From DATJLY01 sp963773665 (GTDB taxonomy: Bacteria; Pseudomonadota; Alphaproteobacteria; ATCC43930; CGMCC-115725): 64,000 bases of DNA. Shown piece after piece: positions 17,622 to 26,547 of this stretch. Where the stretch lies: positions 434,001 through 498,000 of the forward strand of contig CAVZBZ010000002.1 in NCBI GenBank assembly GCA_963773665.1, read 5' to 3'. How positions within the stretch are numbered: the first letter of the stretch is position 1; each line of letters begins with the position of its first letter. The position numbers and the translations under genes are program-made. The notes under the pieces were generated by a model. That model saw nothing but the letters and a program-made list of their open reading frames with translations. It had not been told where the DNA came from and made no database searches.

Positions 17622-18916
17622 CCCGAAGCGGCGAGCCCCTGCGCGAGGTCGGCGATCAGATCCTCGACGCTCTCGATCCCGACCGAAAGCCGGACGACGT
17701 CGGGCCCGGCGCCGGCGGCGATCTGTTGCGCCTCGCTGAGCTGGCGATGGGTCGTCGAGGCGGGATGGATGATGAGCGAGCGCGTGTCGCCGATATTGGC
17801 AAGGTGCGAGAACAGCTCGACACTCTCGACGAGCTTCACGCCCGCGGCGAATCCGCCCTTGAGGCCGAAGGTGAAGACCGCGCCGCCGCCCTTCGGCATG
17901 TATTTCTGCTGCAGCGCGCGATAGGGGCTCGAGGCAAGACCGGCATAGGACACCCACGCGACCGCCTCGTGCCGCTCGAGCCACTCGGCAATGCAGAGCG
18001 CGTTGGCGCAGTGCCGCTCCATGCGCAAGGGCAGGGTCTCGATGCCGGTGATGGTGAGGAAGGCGTTCATCGGCGCCATGGTCGCGCCCAAATCGCGCAG
18101 CCCCACGGCATGGCCGTGCACCGTGAACGCCAGGTCGCCGAACGTCTCGTAAAAACGCAGGCCGTGGTAGGCGGGCTCGGGCTCGGTCAGCGCCTTGAAC
18201 TTGCCGCTTTGCGCCCAATCGACCGTGCCGCTGTCGATGACGACGCCGCCCATCGCGGTGCCGTGGCCGGAGAGAAACTTCGTGGTCGAATGGACGACGA
18301 GATCGGCGCCCCACTCGAACGGCCGGCACAAATACGGGGTCGCCAGCGTGTTGTCGACGATGAGGAGTGCGCCCGCCTCATGCGCCACCTTGGCGACCGC
18401 TTCCATGTCGGTGATGACGCCGCCGGGGTTGGCGATGCTTTCGACGAACACCGCTTTCGAGCGCGGCGTCAGCGCGCGCCGGAAATTCTCAGGCTCGTCG
18501 GGATCGACGAACGTGACCTCCCAGCCGAATTTCCGGAAGCTCTTGCCGAACTGCGTGATCGAGCCGCCATAGAGCTTGCTCGAAGCGACGAAATGGTCGC
18601 CCGGCTCCATGAAGGCGAAGAAGGCCAGGAGCTGCGCCGCGTGGCCCGAGGCCACGGCGATGGCACCCCGTCCGCCTTCGAGGCTCGCCATCCGCTCCTC
18701 GAGCACCGAGACGGTCGGATTGGTCAGGCGCGAATAGATGTAGCCGTAGCTCTGCAGGTTGAAGAGCGAGGCGGCGTGCTCGACGTTTTCGAAGACGTAA
18801 GCCGTGGTTTGATAGATCGGCGTCGCGCGCGCGCCGGTCGCAGGATCGGGCGAGGCGCCGGCATGGATTGCGAGGGTCTCGAAGCCAGGGCGCTTTGCGC
18901 CGGAATCGTCGGCCAT
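17618..18916 (-). CDS. metY: O-acetylhomoserine aminocarboxypropyltransferase (MetY)
   Basis: 432-aa PLP enzyme of the Cys/Met-metabolism family. It makes homocysteine from O-acetyl(succinyl)homoserine and sulfide. The PLP lysine is Lys213 in VVHSTTKFLSGHGT. PIYQTTAYVFENVEHAASLF at the N-terminus and NIGDTRSLIIHPASTTHRQL near the C-terminus are characteristic of MetY. The CoA-binding gene is directly upstream, ending where metY begins. No SAM riboswitch was seen. Confidence 0.92.
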   Translation of the reverse strand: MADDSGAKRPGFETLAIHAGASPDPATGARATPIYQTTAYVFENVEHAASLFNLQSYGYIYSRLTNPTVSVLEERMASLEGGRGAIAVASGHAAQLLAFFAFMEPGDHFVASSKLYGGSITQFGKSFRKFGWEVTFVDPDEPENFRRALTPRSKAVFVESIANPGGVITDMEAVAKVAHEAGALLIVDNTLATPYLCRPFEWGADLVVHSTTKFLSGHGTAMGGVVIDSGTVDWAQSGKFKALTEPEPAYHGLRFYETFGDLAFTVHGHAVGLRDLGATMAPMNAFLTITGIETLPLRMERHCANALCIAEWLERHEAVAWVSYAGLASSPYRALQQKYMPKGGGAVFTFGLKGGFAAGVKLVESVELFSHLANIGDTRSLIIHPASTTHRQLSEAQQIAAGAGPDVVRLSVGIESVEDLIADLAQGLAASG

Positions 18917-19396
18917 TCAGAGCGCCCTGCGCTTGGCGGAAATGATGCCGGTATTGACGCCGCTCCAGCCAAGCTCGCCGCAGAGACGCGAGTATTCGAT
19001 CTTGGGACAACGGTTCATCACCACCTTGAGCCCGGCCTCCTCGGCGCGCCGCGCCGCTTCGTCGTTGCACACTCCGATCTGCATCCAGATGACTTTCGCG
19101 CCCATCCCGATCGCCGCATCGACGATCGGCCCGACCTCTTCCGAACGGCGGAAGATGTCGACCATGTCGACGGGCTCGGTCACTTCGCTGAGATCGCCGC
19201 GGCAAAGCTCGCCCAAAATCGTCTCGCCCTTGGCGCGCGGATTGACCGGGATGACGCGAAAGCCCTTCGACTGAAGGTACTTCATGACGAAGTAGGACGG
19301 CCGGTTCCAGTGCGGCGACGCACCCACCATCGCGATCGTCCGCACGCTCTTGAGGATCGCGCGCAGGTATGAGTCGCTGTAGGAGTCGTGGTTCAT
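18917..19396 (-). CDS. CoA-binding domain protein (YccU-like)
   Basis: 159-aa Rossmann-type protein: TIAMVGASPHWNRPSYFVMKYL is the CoA_binding_2 nucleotide loop, followed by GFRVIPVNPRAKG and KVIWMQIGVCNDEAARRAEEAG. The length is typical of YccU. Function is unknown. It lies between metY and the enoyl-CoA hydratase gene, overlapping the latter by four bases, so the three probably share a transcript. Confidence 0.9.
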   Translation of the reverse strand: MNHDSYSDSYLRAILKSVRTIAMVGASPHWNRPSYFVMKYLQSKGFRVIPVNPRAKGETILGELCRGDLSEVTEPVDMVDIFRRSEEVGPIVDAAIGMGAKVIWMQIGVCNDEAARRAEEAGLKVVMNRCPKIEYSRLCGELGWSGVNTGIISAKRRAL

Positions 19397-20184
19397 TGCG
19401 GGCGCTGCCATGGCGGCGGCCGCTTGTCGATGAAGGCGTCGATCCCTTCCTCCGTCTCGCGCGCCAGCATGTTCGTGGTCATCACCGCGCCGGTATAGGC
19501 ATAGGCCTCGTCGAGCCCCAGCTCGGCCTGGCGGTAGAACGCCTCCTTGCCGATGGCGACGGCAAGGCCGAGCTTGCCGGCAATGTGGCGCGCGAGGCCA
19601 TTCACCTCGTCGTCGAGCCTTTCCGGCGGCACGACGCGGTTGACGAGGCCGATCGCGCGCGCATGTTCGGCGGGAACGAGATCGCCGGTGAGCAGCATTT
19701 CGAGCGCTGCCTTGCGCCCGACCGCGCGCGACAGCGCCACCATCGGCGTCGAGCAGAACAGACCGACATTGATGCCGTTCACGGCAAAGCGCGCGTCGCT
19801 TGCCGCGACGGCGAGGTCGCAGGTCGCGACGAGTTGGCAGCCGGCCGCCGCGGCAATGCCGTGGACGCGGGCAATGACCGGCTTGGGCAGGCGCACAATG
19901 CTCGTCATCAGCCGCGAGCACTGCTCGAACAGCGCCTCGTAATTCTCGCGTCCGGGATTGGCGCGCATCTCTTTCAGATCGTGCCCGGCGCAGAATCCCG
20001 GCCCGGCGCCGCTTATCACCGCCACCCTGATCGAACCGTCCCGCGCGATCGCATCGATCGCGTCCTGAAGCGCCGCAAGCAGCGCCACGGAAAGGGCATT
20101 CCGCTGCTGCGGCCGATTGAGCGTGAGAAAGGCCACGCCGCCGGCATCGTTCCGGAGCAGCACGGGCTCGTTCGCAGCCGCCAT
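19393..20184 (-). CDS. Enoyl-CoA hydratase/isomerase family protein
   Basis: About 263 aa, crotonase fold. Blocks: FLTLNRPQQRNALSVALLAA, the oxyanion-hole segment AGPGFCAGHDLKEM, KPVIARVHGIAAAAGCQLVATCDL and FCSTPMVALSRAVGRKAALEM. The acidic pair of true hydratases is not obvious: the second position lies in NVGLFC where classical enzymes have Glu, so the reaction may be different. ATG 20184 (MAAANEPVLL) is chosen over 20241. Confidence 0.85.
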   Translation of the reverse strand: MAAANEPVLLRNDAGGVAFLTLNRPQQRNALSVALLAALQDAIDAIARDGSIRVAVISGAGPGFCAGHDLKEMRANPGRENYEALFEQCSRLMTSIVRLPKPVIARVHGIAAAAGCQLVATCDLAVAASDARFAVNGINVGLFCSTPMVALSRAVGRKAALEMLLTGDLVPAEHARAIGLVNRVVPPERLDDEVNGLARHIAGKLGLAVAIGKEAFYRQAELGLDEAYAYTGAVMTTNMLARETEEGIDAFIDKRPPPWQRPQ

Positions 20185-20267
20185 CGCCCTTGTCCTTCCG
20201 CAGTCCGGCCCCTCCAAAGCACTCTTGGGGAGTCCATTCAACGGGATTCCCCGAACTGTTGGGTAAC

Positions 20268-20288
20268 ATTATACCGCAGCGATATAAT
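20268..20288. promoter_or_regulatory. Symmetric ATTATA/TATAAT pair between echA-like gene and rplM
   Basis: ATTATA at 20268-20273 and TATAAT at 20283-20288 form an inverted pair in an otherwise GC-rich gap between divergent genes. Each could act as a -10 element for one direction, but I find no good -35 partner for either. Confidence 0.3.
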
Positions 20289-20314
20289 GGGCGGATTTCG
20301 CGGCTTTCCAGCGC

Positions 20315-20342
20315 TTGACGGCGCAAGATAGCGTGTCATACT
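20315..20342 (+). promoter_or_regulatory. Probable promoter of rplM-rpsI
   Basis: TTGACG at 20315-20320 and CATACT at 20337-20342 with a 16-bp spacer, 25 bp before the rplM ATG. This is the best sigma-70-like pair in the gap. Confidence 0.45.
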
Positions 20343-20366
20343 GCGGCCCTTCCAAGAGGACCGGCG

Positions 20367-20828
20367 ATGAAGACTTATTCGCTCAAGGCGGGCGAGCTCG
20401 ACAAGAAGTGGCTGCTGATCGATGCCGACGGGCTGGTGCTCGGGCGGCTTGCCTCGATCGTCGCCCTGCGGCTCCGCGGCAAGCACAAAACCACCTACAC
20501 GCCGCACATGGATTGCGGCGACCACGTCGTCGTCGTCAATGCCGAGAAGGTGCAGCTCACCGGCAACAAGCGGCGCGACAGCATATTCTATTGGCATACG
20601 GGATTTCCCGGCGGGATCAAGGGCCGCTCAAAGGGCGCGATCCTCGAGGGCAAGTACCCGGAGCGCGTGCTGGTGAAGGCGGTCGAGCGGATGCTGCCAA
20701 AGGGGCCGCTGGGCCGGCGCATCATGGGCCATCTCAAGGTCTATGCCGGGCCGCAGCACCCGCACGAGGCGCAGCAGCCGCAACGGCTCGATGTCGCCGC
20801 GATGAACCGCAAAAACACGAGGGCCTGA
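20367..20828 (+). CDS. rplM: 50S ribosomal protein L13
   Basis: 153-aa L13. It opens MKTYSLKAGELDKKWLLIDA, with GRLASIVALRLRGKHKTTYTPHMDCGD, and LPKGPLGRRIMGHLKVYAGPQHPHEAQQP near the end. AAGAGG precedes the ATG. rpsI follows after four bases, the universal rplM-rpsI pair. Confidence 0.98.
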   Translation: MKTYSLKAGELDKKWLLIDADGLVLGRLASIVALRLRGKHKTTYTPHMDCGDHVVVVNAEKVQLTGNKRRDSIFYWHTGFPGGIKGRSKGAILEGKYPERVLVKAVERMLPKGPLGRRIMGHLKVYAGPQHPHEAQQPQRLDVAAMNRKNTRA

Positions 20829-20832
20829 TCCC

Positions 20833-21339
20833 ATGGCCAACCTGACCCAGTTGAGCGGCCTGCGCGATGCGCTGCAAGGGGCGCAGCAGGCGCGCCAGCC
20901 GCAGGCGCCGCAGTCGCAACCGGCCGAGCCGGTGAAGCCGAAGCTCGATCCGCAAGGCCGCGCCTACGCCACCGGCAAGCGCAAGAACGCGGTGGCGCGC
21001 GTGTGGATCAAGCCCGGCACCGGGCAGATCACGGTGAACGGCCGCGACAGCCCGATATATTTCGCGCGCCCGGTGCTGCGCATGCTGTTGAACCAGCCGT
21101 TCGCCGTGGCGAACCGGCTCGGCCAGTACGATGTCGTGTGTTCGGTCGTGGGCGGCGGGCTTTCGGGCCAAGCCGGCGCGGTCCGCCACGGCATCAGCCG
21201 CGCGCTCACCTTCTACGAGCCCGACCTTCGCCCGACGCTCAAGTCGCAGGGTTTTTTGACCCGCGACAGCCGCGTCGTCGAGCGCAAGAAGTATGGCCGC
21301 GCCAAGGCGCGACGCAGCTTCCAGTTCTCGAAGCGCTGA
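20833..21339 (+). CDS. rpsI: 30S ribosomal protein S9
   Basis: 168-aa S9. The first 45 residues are a Gln/Pro/Ala-rich extension; the conserved domain then starts at GRAYATGKRKNAVARVWIKPG. It ends with the invariant RRSFQFSKR tail that contacts P-site tRNA. Such N-terminal extensions are common in alphaproteobacterial S9. It is co-transcribed with rplM. Confidence 0.97.
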   Translation: MANLTQLSGLRDALQGAQQARQPQAPQSQPAEPVKPKLDPQGRAYATGKRKNAVARVWIKPGTGQITVNGRDSPIYFARPVLRMLLNQPFAVANRLGQYDVVCSVVGGGLSGQAGAVRHGISRALTFYEPDLRPTLKSQGFLTRDSRVVERKKYGRAKARRSFQFSKR

Positions 21340-21345
21340 GCGCGC

Positions 21346-21454
21346 GTCCTTCGACTACGCGCGCTTCACACGCTCCGCTCAGGATTAAGCCGCGTAAGGA
21401 AATTCCTCATCCTGAGCGAAGCCCGGAGCACAGCGAAGGGCGAAGTCGAAGGAC
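21346..21454. repeat. Palindromic intergenic repeat
   Basis: Large imperfect inverted repeat. GTCCTTCGACT at 21346 pairs with the complementary AGTCGAAGGAC ending at 21454, and CGCTCAGGA pairs with TCCTGAGCG across the centre. The CATCCTGAGCGAAGCC core is a dispersed repeat familiar from many proteobacterial intergenic regions. It lies between rpsI and argC and could serve as a terminator-like hairpin. Confidence 0.7.
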
Positions 21455-21478
21455 GCTTCATCGGGGCAGAGGGTCGCG

Positions 21479-22429
21479 ATGGCTCCAAAGGTCTTCATCG
21501 ACGGCGAAGCCGGCACCACGGGCCTGCAGATCCGCGAGCGCCTGGCCGCGCGGCGCGACCTCGCGCTCGTCTCGATCGACAGCGGCCGGCGCAAGGATGC
21601 GGCGGCGCGCCGCGACATGCTGAACGGCGCCGACCTCGTGATCCTGTGCCTCCCGGACGAGGCGGCACGCGAGGCGGTGGGCCTGATCGACAGCAACGCG
21701 GTCCGCGTCATCGACGCCTCGACCGCCCATCGCATCGAGCCGGGATGGACCTACGGGTTTCCGGAAATGTCGAAGGACCAGAGGGCGGCCATTTTGGGCT
21801 CGCGGCGCGTCGCGAACCCCGGCTGCTATCCGACGGGCTTCATCGCGCTGGTGCGGCCGCTCATCGAGGCGGGGCTGCTGCCGCGGGATTGGCCGGTCAC
21901 GGTCAACGCCGTGTCGGGCTATAGCGGCGGCGGCAAGTCCATGATCGCCGAGTTCGAGAACGAGAAGGCGCCCAACTACACGACCGTGCCGTACCGGATC
22001 TATGCCCTTACGCTCGCGCACAAGCACGTGCCGGAAATGCACCGCCACACCGGTCTCGTGCATCGGCCGCTGTTCGCGCCGGCGGTCGGACGCTTTGCGC
22101 AAGGCATGATCGTCGAGGTGCCGCTGCAGCTGAAAGCGCTGCCTGCGAAGCCGCGCGTCGCGGACCTGCACGAAGCGCTCGCCGCCGCCTATGCCGGCGA
22201 GAAGTTCGTCGAGGTCGCGTCCACCGCGGAGGCGGGGGCGCTCGCGTCGCTCGATCCCGAGCGGCTCAACGGCACCAACCGCATGCGGCTTTACGTGTTC
22301 GGCGCCGAGGAAGCGGGACAGGCGCGGCTCGTGGCGCTGCTCGACAATCTCGGCAAAGGCGCCGCGGGCGCCGCAGTGCAGAACCTGAACCTCATGCTCG
22401 GATTGCCGGAGACCGCAGGGCTTTCGTAG
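21479..22429 (+). CDS. argC: N-acetyl-gamma-glutamyl-phosphate reductase
   Basis: 316-aa type 2 ArgC of arginine biosynthesis, reducing N-acetylglutamyl phosphate. The NADP loop reads FIDGEAGTTGLQIRERL, the catalytic Cys lies in VANPGCYPTGFIAL, and the SGYSGGGKSMI and HKHVPEMHRH blocks follow. Length about 310 aa is typical of the short type 2 enzyme. It is downstream of rpsI as in many alphaproteobacteria, separated by a palindromic repeat. Confidence 0.95.
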   Translation: MAPKVFIDGEAGTTGLQIRERLAARRDLALVSIDSGRRKDAAARRDMLNGADLVILCLPDEAAREAVGLIDSNAVRVIDASTAHRIEPGWTYGFPEMSKDQRAAILGSRRVANPGCYPTGFIALVRPLIEAGLLPRDWPVTVNAVSGYSGGGKSMIAEFENEKAPNYTTVPYRIYALTLAHKHVPEMHRHTGLVHRPLFAPAVGRFAQGMIVEVPLQLKALPAKPRVADLHEALAAAYAGEKFVEVASTAEAGALASLDPERLNGTNRMRLYVFGAEEAGQARLVALLDNLGKGAAGAAVQNLNLMLGLPETAGLS

Positions 22430-22502
22430 GCGCGCGACCTCTGGTAGCGTTCCCTCATAACGGCCGGGCCAAACGGAACGCGCGGCCGCAGGGGAGGGAG
22501 AA

Positions 22503-23507
22503 ATGCGGAACGCACCACGTCTTGCGGCGATCGCTCTTGCGCTTGGCCTCGTTGCCGGTGTCGCGACGCCGGTCCTTGCTGCCGAATACGTCATGAAATT
22601 CGGCATCCCGACGGTGAATGACGCGCAAAACCACTATCTGCTGCTATACAAGGAGGCGCTGGAGAAAGCGTCGAACGGACGGATCGAGGTGCAGGTCTAC
22701 CCGGCGAGCCAGCTCGGCGCCATCCCGGTCGAGATCCAGGGCGTGCAGCTCGGCTCGATCCAGGCTTTCATGGCGCCCGTGGATTTCTTCACCGGCATCG
22801 ACCAGCGCTATAGTGTGTTCAGCGCGCCGATGCTGTTCCGCAGCGAAGAGCAAGCCGCCAAGGCCATCCACGACCCGGCCCTCGAGCCGAAAATTCTCGG
22901 TATCGCCGAGCCGAAAGGGCTCGTCGGCATGGCGATGCTGAGCGTTGGCGCGTCGCACTATGCGGCGAAGAAACCGATCCTTCGCCTTTCGGACTTCAAG
23001 GGCAAGAAGCTGCGCATCAATGGCAGCGAGCTCGAGCGCGCCAAGATGGCGAAGCTCGGCGCGACCGGCATTGCGATGGCGTTGAGCGAGGTGATGCCGG
23101 CGCTCGACCAGGGCGTGATCGACGGCACGATCAGCGGCTTCGCCGTGTTCGTGCCGTTCAAAATGAACACGCTCGTGCACGTGGTGACGGTCACCAACGA
23201 CACGATGCTCATCTCGATCGCCATGGTCAGCAAGCGCTGGCTCGACGGGCTGCCGCCCGATCTCCGAAAGCTCGTCATCGACACCGGGCACGCGCTGGAG
23301 CCGGACTCCCAAGCCTATGCGCTCGATGTACTGAAGAAATTGCAGCAGCAATGGATCGAGATGGGGGGCGAGGTTCATCCGCTGCCGGCCGAGGATCTTG
23401 CGAAAATGAAGCCGCTGCTCACGCCGGTCGGCGAGGAGGTCACGAAGTCGCAGCCCGCGGTCCACGCTTTCTACGAAGAGGTGCGCTCCGTCGCCGCGAA
23501 GAATTGA
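22503..23507 (+). CDS. TRAP transporter substrate-binding protein (DctP family)
   Basis: 334-aa periplasmic receptor. A signal peptide ends near PVLA-AEY. The ligand-binding region shows FGIPTVNDAQNHYLLLYKEA, GRIEVQVYPASQLGA and the family Arg in GKKLRINGSELERAKMAKLG. No DctQ/DctM membrane partners are adjacent, so this is an orphan receptor in the window. The ligand (usually a carboxylate) cannot be inferred. GGGAGGGAG precedes the ATG. Confidence 0.9.
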   Translation: MRNAPRLAAIALALGLVAGVATPVLAAEYVMKFGIPTVNDAQNHYLLLYKEALEKASNGRIEVQVYPASQLGAIPVEIQGVQLGSIQAFMAPVDFFTGIDQRYSVFSAPMLFRSEEQAAKAIHDPALEPKILGIAEPKGLVGMAMLSVGASHYAAKKPILRLSDFKGKKLRINGSELERAKMAKLGATGIAMALSEVMPALDQGVIDGTISGFAVFVPFKMNTLVHVVTVTNDTMLISIAMVSKRWLDGLPPDLRKLVIDTGHALEPDSQAYALDVLKKLQQQWIEMGGEVHPLPAEDLAKMKPLLTPVGEEVTKSQPAVHAFYEEVRSVAAKN

Positions 23508-23523
23508 GCAGAAGCGCGGCCGC

Positions 23524-25317
23524 CTATTCGGACTTGACCTTGACGTAGGACCCCGGCGCGTCCTCGATCGGCTGGAGCCTGCCGTCGCCGGGCTTGCGCG
23601 CCGGCACCATGCCGCCGCCGTGGCGCGCCACCCATTTCTCCCAGGTCGGCCACCATGAGCCGTCGTGGAAGGTCGCGCTCGCGAGCCAGTCATCGGGCTT
23701 CTTCGGCAGCTTCGCATTGTCGTAGTGGCCGTACTTGCGCTGGTCCGGCGGATTGACGACGCCGGCGATGTGGCCAGAGGCGGCAAGCACGAACTTGACC
23801 GGGCCCTTGTAGAGTTGCGTCGCCGTATATGTCGATTTCCACGGCGCGATGTGGTCCTCGCGGGTCGACAGGATGAAGCTCGGCGTCCTGATCTTGCGCA
23901 CGTCGATCGGCACGCCGTCGAGCGTGATGCCGCCCGCTTCGACGAGCTTGTTCTCCTGGTACATGGTGCGGAGATAGAAGCTGTGCATGGTCGCCGGCAT
24001 GCGCGTCGAATCGCTGTTCCAGTAGAGCAGGTCGAACGGGAACGGCTCCTTGCCGAGCAGGTAGTTGTTGACGACGAACGACCAGATCAGGTCGTTGGCG
24101 CGCAGCATGTTGAAGGTCGTCGCCATGTCGGAGCCTTCGAGATAGCCGTGCTGGCGCATGCGCTCTTCGAGCGACGCGAGCTGCTCCTCGTCGATGAAGA
24201 CGGCAAGCTCGCCGGCCTCCTTGAAATCGACCATCGAGGCCAAATATGTCGCGGACGCAAAGCGCTTGTCGCCCTTCGCCGCCATGTAGGCGAGCGTCGC
24301 CGCGAGGAGGGTGCCGCCGAGGCAGTAGCCGACCACGTTCGCCTCGCTCTCGCCCGTGGCAAGCTCCATCGCATGAAGCGAGGCGAGCGGGCCTTCGATC
24401 ATGTAGTCGTCGAAGCGCTTTTGCGCCAAGTGCTCGTCGGGATTGACCCACGAGACGACGAACACGGTATGGCCCTGCGACACGGCCCAGCGCACGAACG
24501 AGTTGGTCGGCCGCAAATCGAGGATGTAGTATTTGTTGATCCACGGCGGAATGACGAGGAGCGGCCGCCGCTTCACCTCGGGCGTCGTCGGATCGTACTG
24601 GATGAGCTGGTGCAGGTCGTTCTGGAAGATCACCTTGCCCGGCGTCACGGCGATGTTGCGGCCGACCTCGAACGCCTCCATGTCGGTCATCTTGATCATC
24701 AGCCGGCCCTTGCCGCGCTCGAGATCCTCGAGCATGTGTTTGAGGCCGTTCACAAGGTTCTCGCCGCCGCTTTCGATCGTGGTGCGCAGCACCTCGGGGT
24801 TGGTCAGCACGAAATTCGAAGGCGCCATGGCGTCGACGAATTGCCGCGTGTAGAAATCGACCTTGCGCGCGCTCTTGGGGTCGAGCCCCTCGACGTGCTG
24901 CACGATCGACTGCATCCAGCGCGCGGTGAGCAGATAGCTCTGCTTGATGTAGTCGAAGATCGCGTTCTCGCTCCACGCCGAGTCCGCAAAGCGGCGGTCG
25001 CCGGGCGCCGGCTGCGCCACGGGTTCGGGCGTGCCGCCGGTGAGGAACCGGTGCGTCGTGGTCTGCCACAGGCGCAGATAGTCCTGCCACAATGAGAGCT
25101 GCGCCTGAACCAGGCTCGCCGGATCGCTCATCAGGCGCTGCGTCATCTCGAAGAAGGCGCCGGCGATGTTGAGCGGGTCGATGAGGCCCGTCCCATCCGC
25201 CTGGCGCGACAGGAATTCCTGCACGATGCGCTGGCTGCGCTCGGCAAGTTCGGCCATATTGCGCGACCAGGCGACGGGGTCCGGGACCTTGATTTCGCGA
25301 GGGTGAGGTTCTTTCAT
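23524..25317 (-). CDS. phaC: Class I poly(3-hydroxyalkanoate) synthase
   Basis: 597-aa PHA synthase polymerising hydroxyacyl-CoA on granules. The lipase-like box is GYCLGGTLL with nucleophile Cys332, and N-terminal PhaC motifs are present (NPEVLRTTIESGGENLVNGL, LLVIPPWINKYYILDLRP). The catalytic Asp (STREDHIAPWKS) and His (AASGHIAGVVNPP) are both visible. Length fits class I, which needs no PhaE/PhaR. No phasin or phaAB genes are nearby. Confidence 0.95.
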   Translation of the reverse strand: MKEPHPREIKVPDPVAWSRNMAELAERSQRIVQEFLSRQADGTGLIDPLNIAGAFFEMTQRLMSDPASLVQAQLSLWQDYLRLWQTTTHRFLTGGTPEPVAQPAPGDRRFADSAWSENAIFDYIKQSYLLTARWMQSIVQHVEGLDPKSARKVDFYTRQFVDAMAPSNFVLTNPEVLRTTIESGGENLVNGLKHMLEDLERGKGRLMIKMTDMEAFEVGRNIAVTPGKVIFQNDLHQLIQYDPTTPEVKRRPLLVIPPWINKYYILDLRPTNSFVRWAVSQGHTVFVVSWVNPDEHLAQKRFDDYMIEGPLASLHAMELATGESEANVVGYCLGGTLLAATLAYMAAKGDKRFASATYLASMVDFKEAGELAVFIDEEQLASLEERMRQHGYLEGSDMATTFNMLRANDLIWSFVVNNYLLGKEPFPFDLLYWNSDSTRMPATMHSFYLRTMYQENKLVEAGGITLDGVPIDVRKIRTPSFILSTREDHIAPWKSTYTATQLYKGPVKFVLAASGHIAGVVNPPDQRKYGHYDNAKLPKKPDDWLASATFHDGSWWPTWEKWVARHGGGMVPARKPGDGRLQPIEDAPGSYVKVKSE

Positions 25318-25400
25318 GCTCCCGTCCTGGCGGGTCGAACAAGGGCGGCCGCGCCGCTCGCCATAATATGGTCAAATCCGGCGCGCGGAGTAAGTAGGGC

Positions 25401-26516
25401 ATGATGGTTATTCGACCGCAGTCGATCGTAGGGCCGCGCCGTGCGTTCGCAGTTGCAATCGTAATGCTGCTGGGCGGCTGCTCTTCGGTCCATGACGCGA
25501 TCAATCCGGTCTCTTGGTACCGCGATATTTCGGGCGCCTCCAAGAACGACACGCTCGACAAGGATCAACGCAACGCACAAAACCTCGAGGCGGGCGGCAA
25601 GGAGCCATACCCCAATCTGGGCGATGTACCCGTTGCGCCGGACACCGCAACGAGCACGATCGACCGCGACAAATTGCAAAAGGGCCTGATCGCCGACCGC
25701 ACCAACGCACGCTACAGCGACGAGCAGTTGCGTGCCGGCGCGCCGGCCCCGACACTTGTTGCGCCGCCGCCGCCAGCCCCTCCGGCTGCGGTCGCCACAG
25801 CGCCTCAAGCGCCTTCAGGTGCCGCTCCTGCTGCATCCGCGCCCCCCGCACCCGCAACTCCCGTCGCTTCCGCGACTCCTGCGGCCACTGCCGCGCCGGC
25901 GGCTGCCAAGACGCCTCAGTCTCCAGCGCCTGCCGCTCCGCCTCCAACGGAGGCGGCCGCTCCGCCAAAAGAGACGGCTGAGCCGGAACAGCAGACGGCA
26001 AGCGCCGAGTCGTCGCTCCAAAGCCCGACGATCCCGAGCGCTCCTGCGGGCGAGGCGCCGCAAGCGCCGCCACCGCCGCCGGCGATGCCGCCAGCGCCGG
26101 TCGTCGCCTCGGTCGTCCCGGCGCCGGCCGCGCCGTCAGTGCCACCCGTCGCCGCAACGACGGCCTTTTCGGGCAAGCGGCGCGCCCCGGCATCGTCGTC
26201 GATCGGGGTCGCGGCGATCGCCTTTGCCGACGGCTCGGCGGCTCTCACTTCGGAGGAGCGCGACCGGCTGAGCGAGATCGCTGCAATGCAGCATGACCAG
26301 GGCGGCGCGTTCCGAGTTGTGGGGCATGCGGCCTCCGCGCGCGGCGAGGAGAGCGCGCAGCAGCGCCTCGAGGGCTTCACGCTCGCGCTGAATCGGGCGA
26401 AGGCGGTTGCCCAAATCCTAAGCAGCGAAGGCGTGCCCTCGAAAGAGATCGCGATCGAGGCCGCGCCGAGTCGCGCCGGGGACGCCTCGATCGCCGACAT
26501 TTATCTCGAGCGCTAA
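25401..26516 (+). CDS. Pro/Ala-rich lipoprotein with C-terminal OmpA-like domain
   Basis: 371-aa envelope protein. The N-terminal signal has lipobox LLGGC (Cys near residue 27), followed by SSVHDAINPVSWYRDISGAS. A low-complexity Pro/Ala linker runs over residues about 115-245. The last 110 residues resemble an OmpA/MotB peptidoglycan-binding domain (AIAFADGSAALTSEERDRLS, FRVVGHAASARGEES, NRAKAVAQILSSEGVPSKEI), with the usual GHTD replaced by GHAA. It probably tethers outer membrane to the wall. An IS5-family element begins about 30 bp downstream. Confidence 0.8.
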   Translation: MMVIRPQSIVGPRRAFAVAIVMLLGGCSSVHDAINPVSWYRDISGASKNDTLDKDQRNAQNLEAGGKEPYPNLGDVPVAPDTATSTIDRDKLQKGLIADRTNARYSDEQLRAGAPAPTLVAPPPPAPPAAVATAPQAPSGAAPAASAPPAPATPVASATPAATAAPAAAKTPQSPAPAAPPPTEAAAPPKETAEPEQQTASAESSLQSPTIPSAPAGEAPQAPPPPPAMPPAPVVASVVPAPAAPSVPPVAATTAFSGKRRAPASSSIGVAAIAFADGSAALTSEERDRLSEIAAMQHDQGGAFRVVGHAASARGEESAQQRLEGFTLALNRAKAVAQILSSEGVPSKEIAIEAAPSRAGDASIADIYLER

Positions 26517-26547
26517 AACAGTCGCACGCGGCTTGGCCGTGGGCTAG

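Noticed and set aside
18917..20366. SAM riboswitch or attenuator for metY
   Set aside because: No riboswitch-like helices between the start of the metY transcript unit and its upstream genes; the gap holds only simple promoter-like elements.
23665..25095. Long open frame antisense to phaC
   Set aside because: Low-complexity shadow; phaC on the other strand is full length with the catalytic triad.
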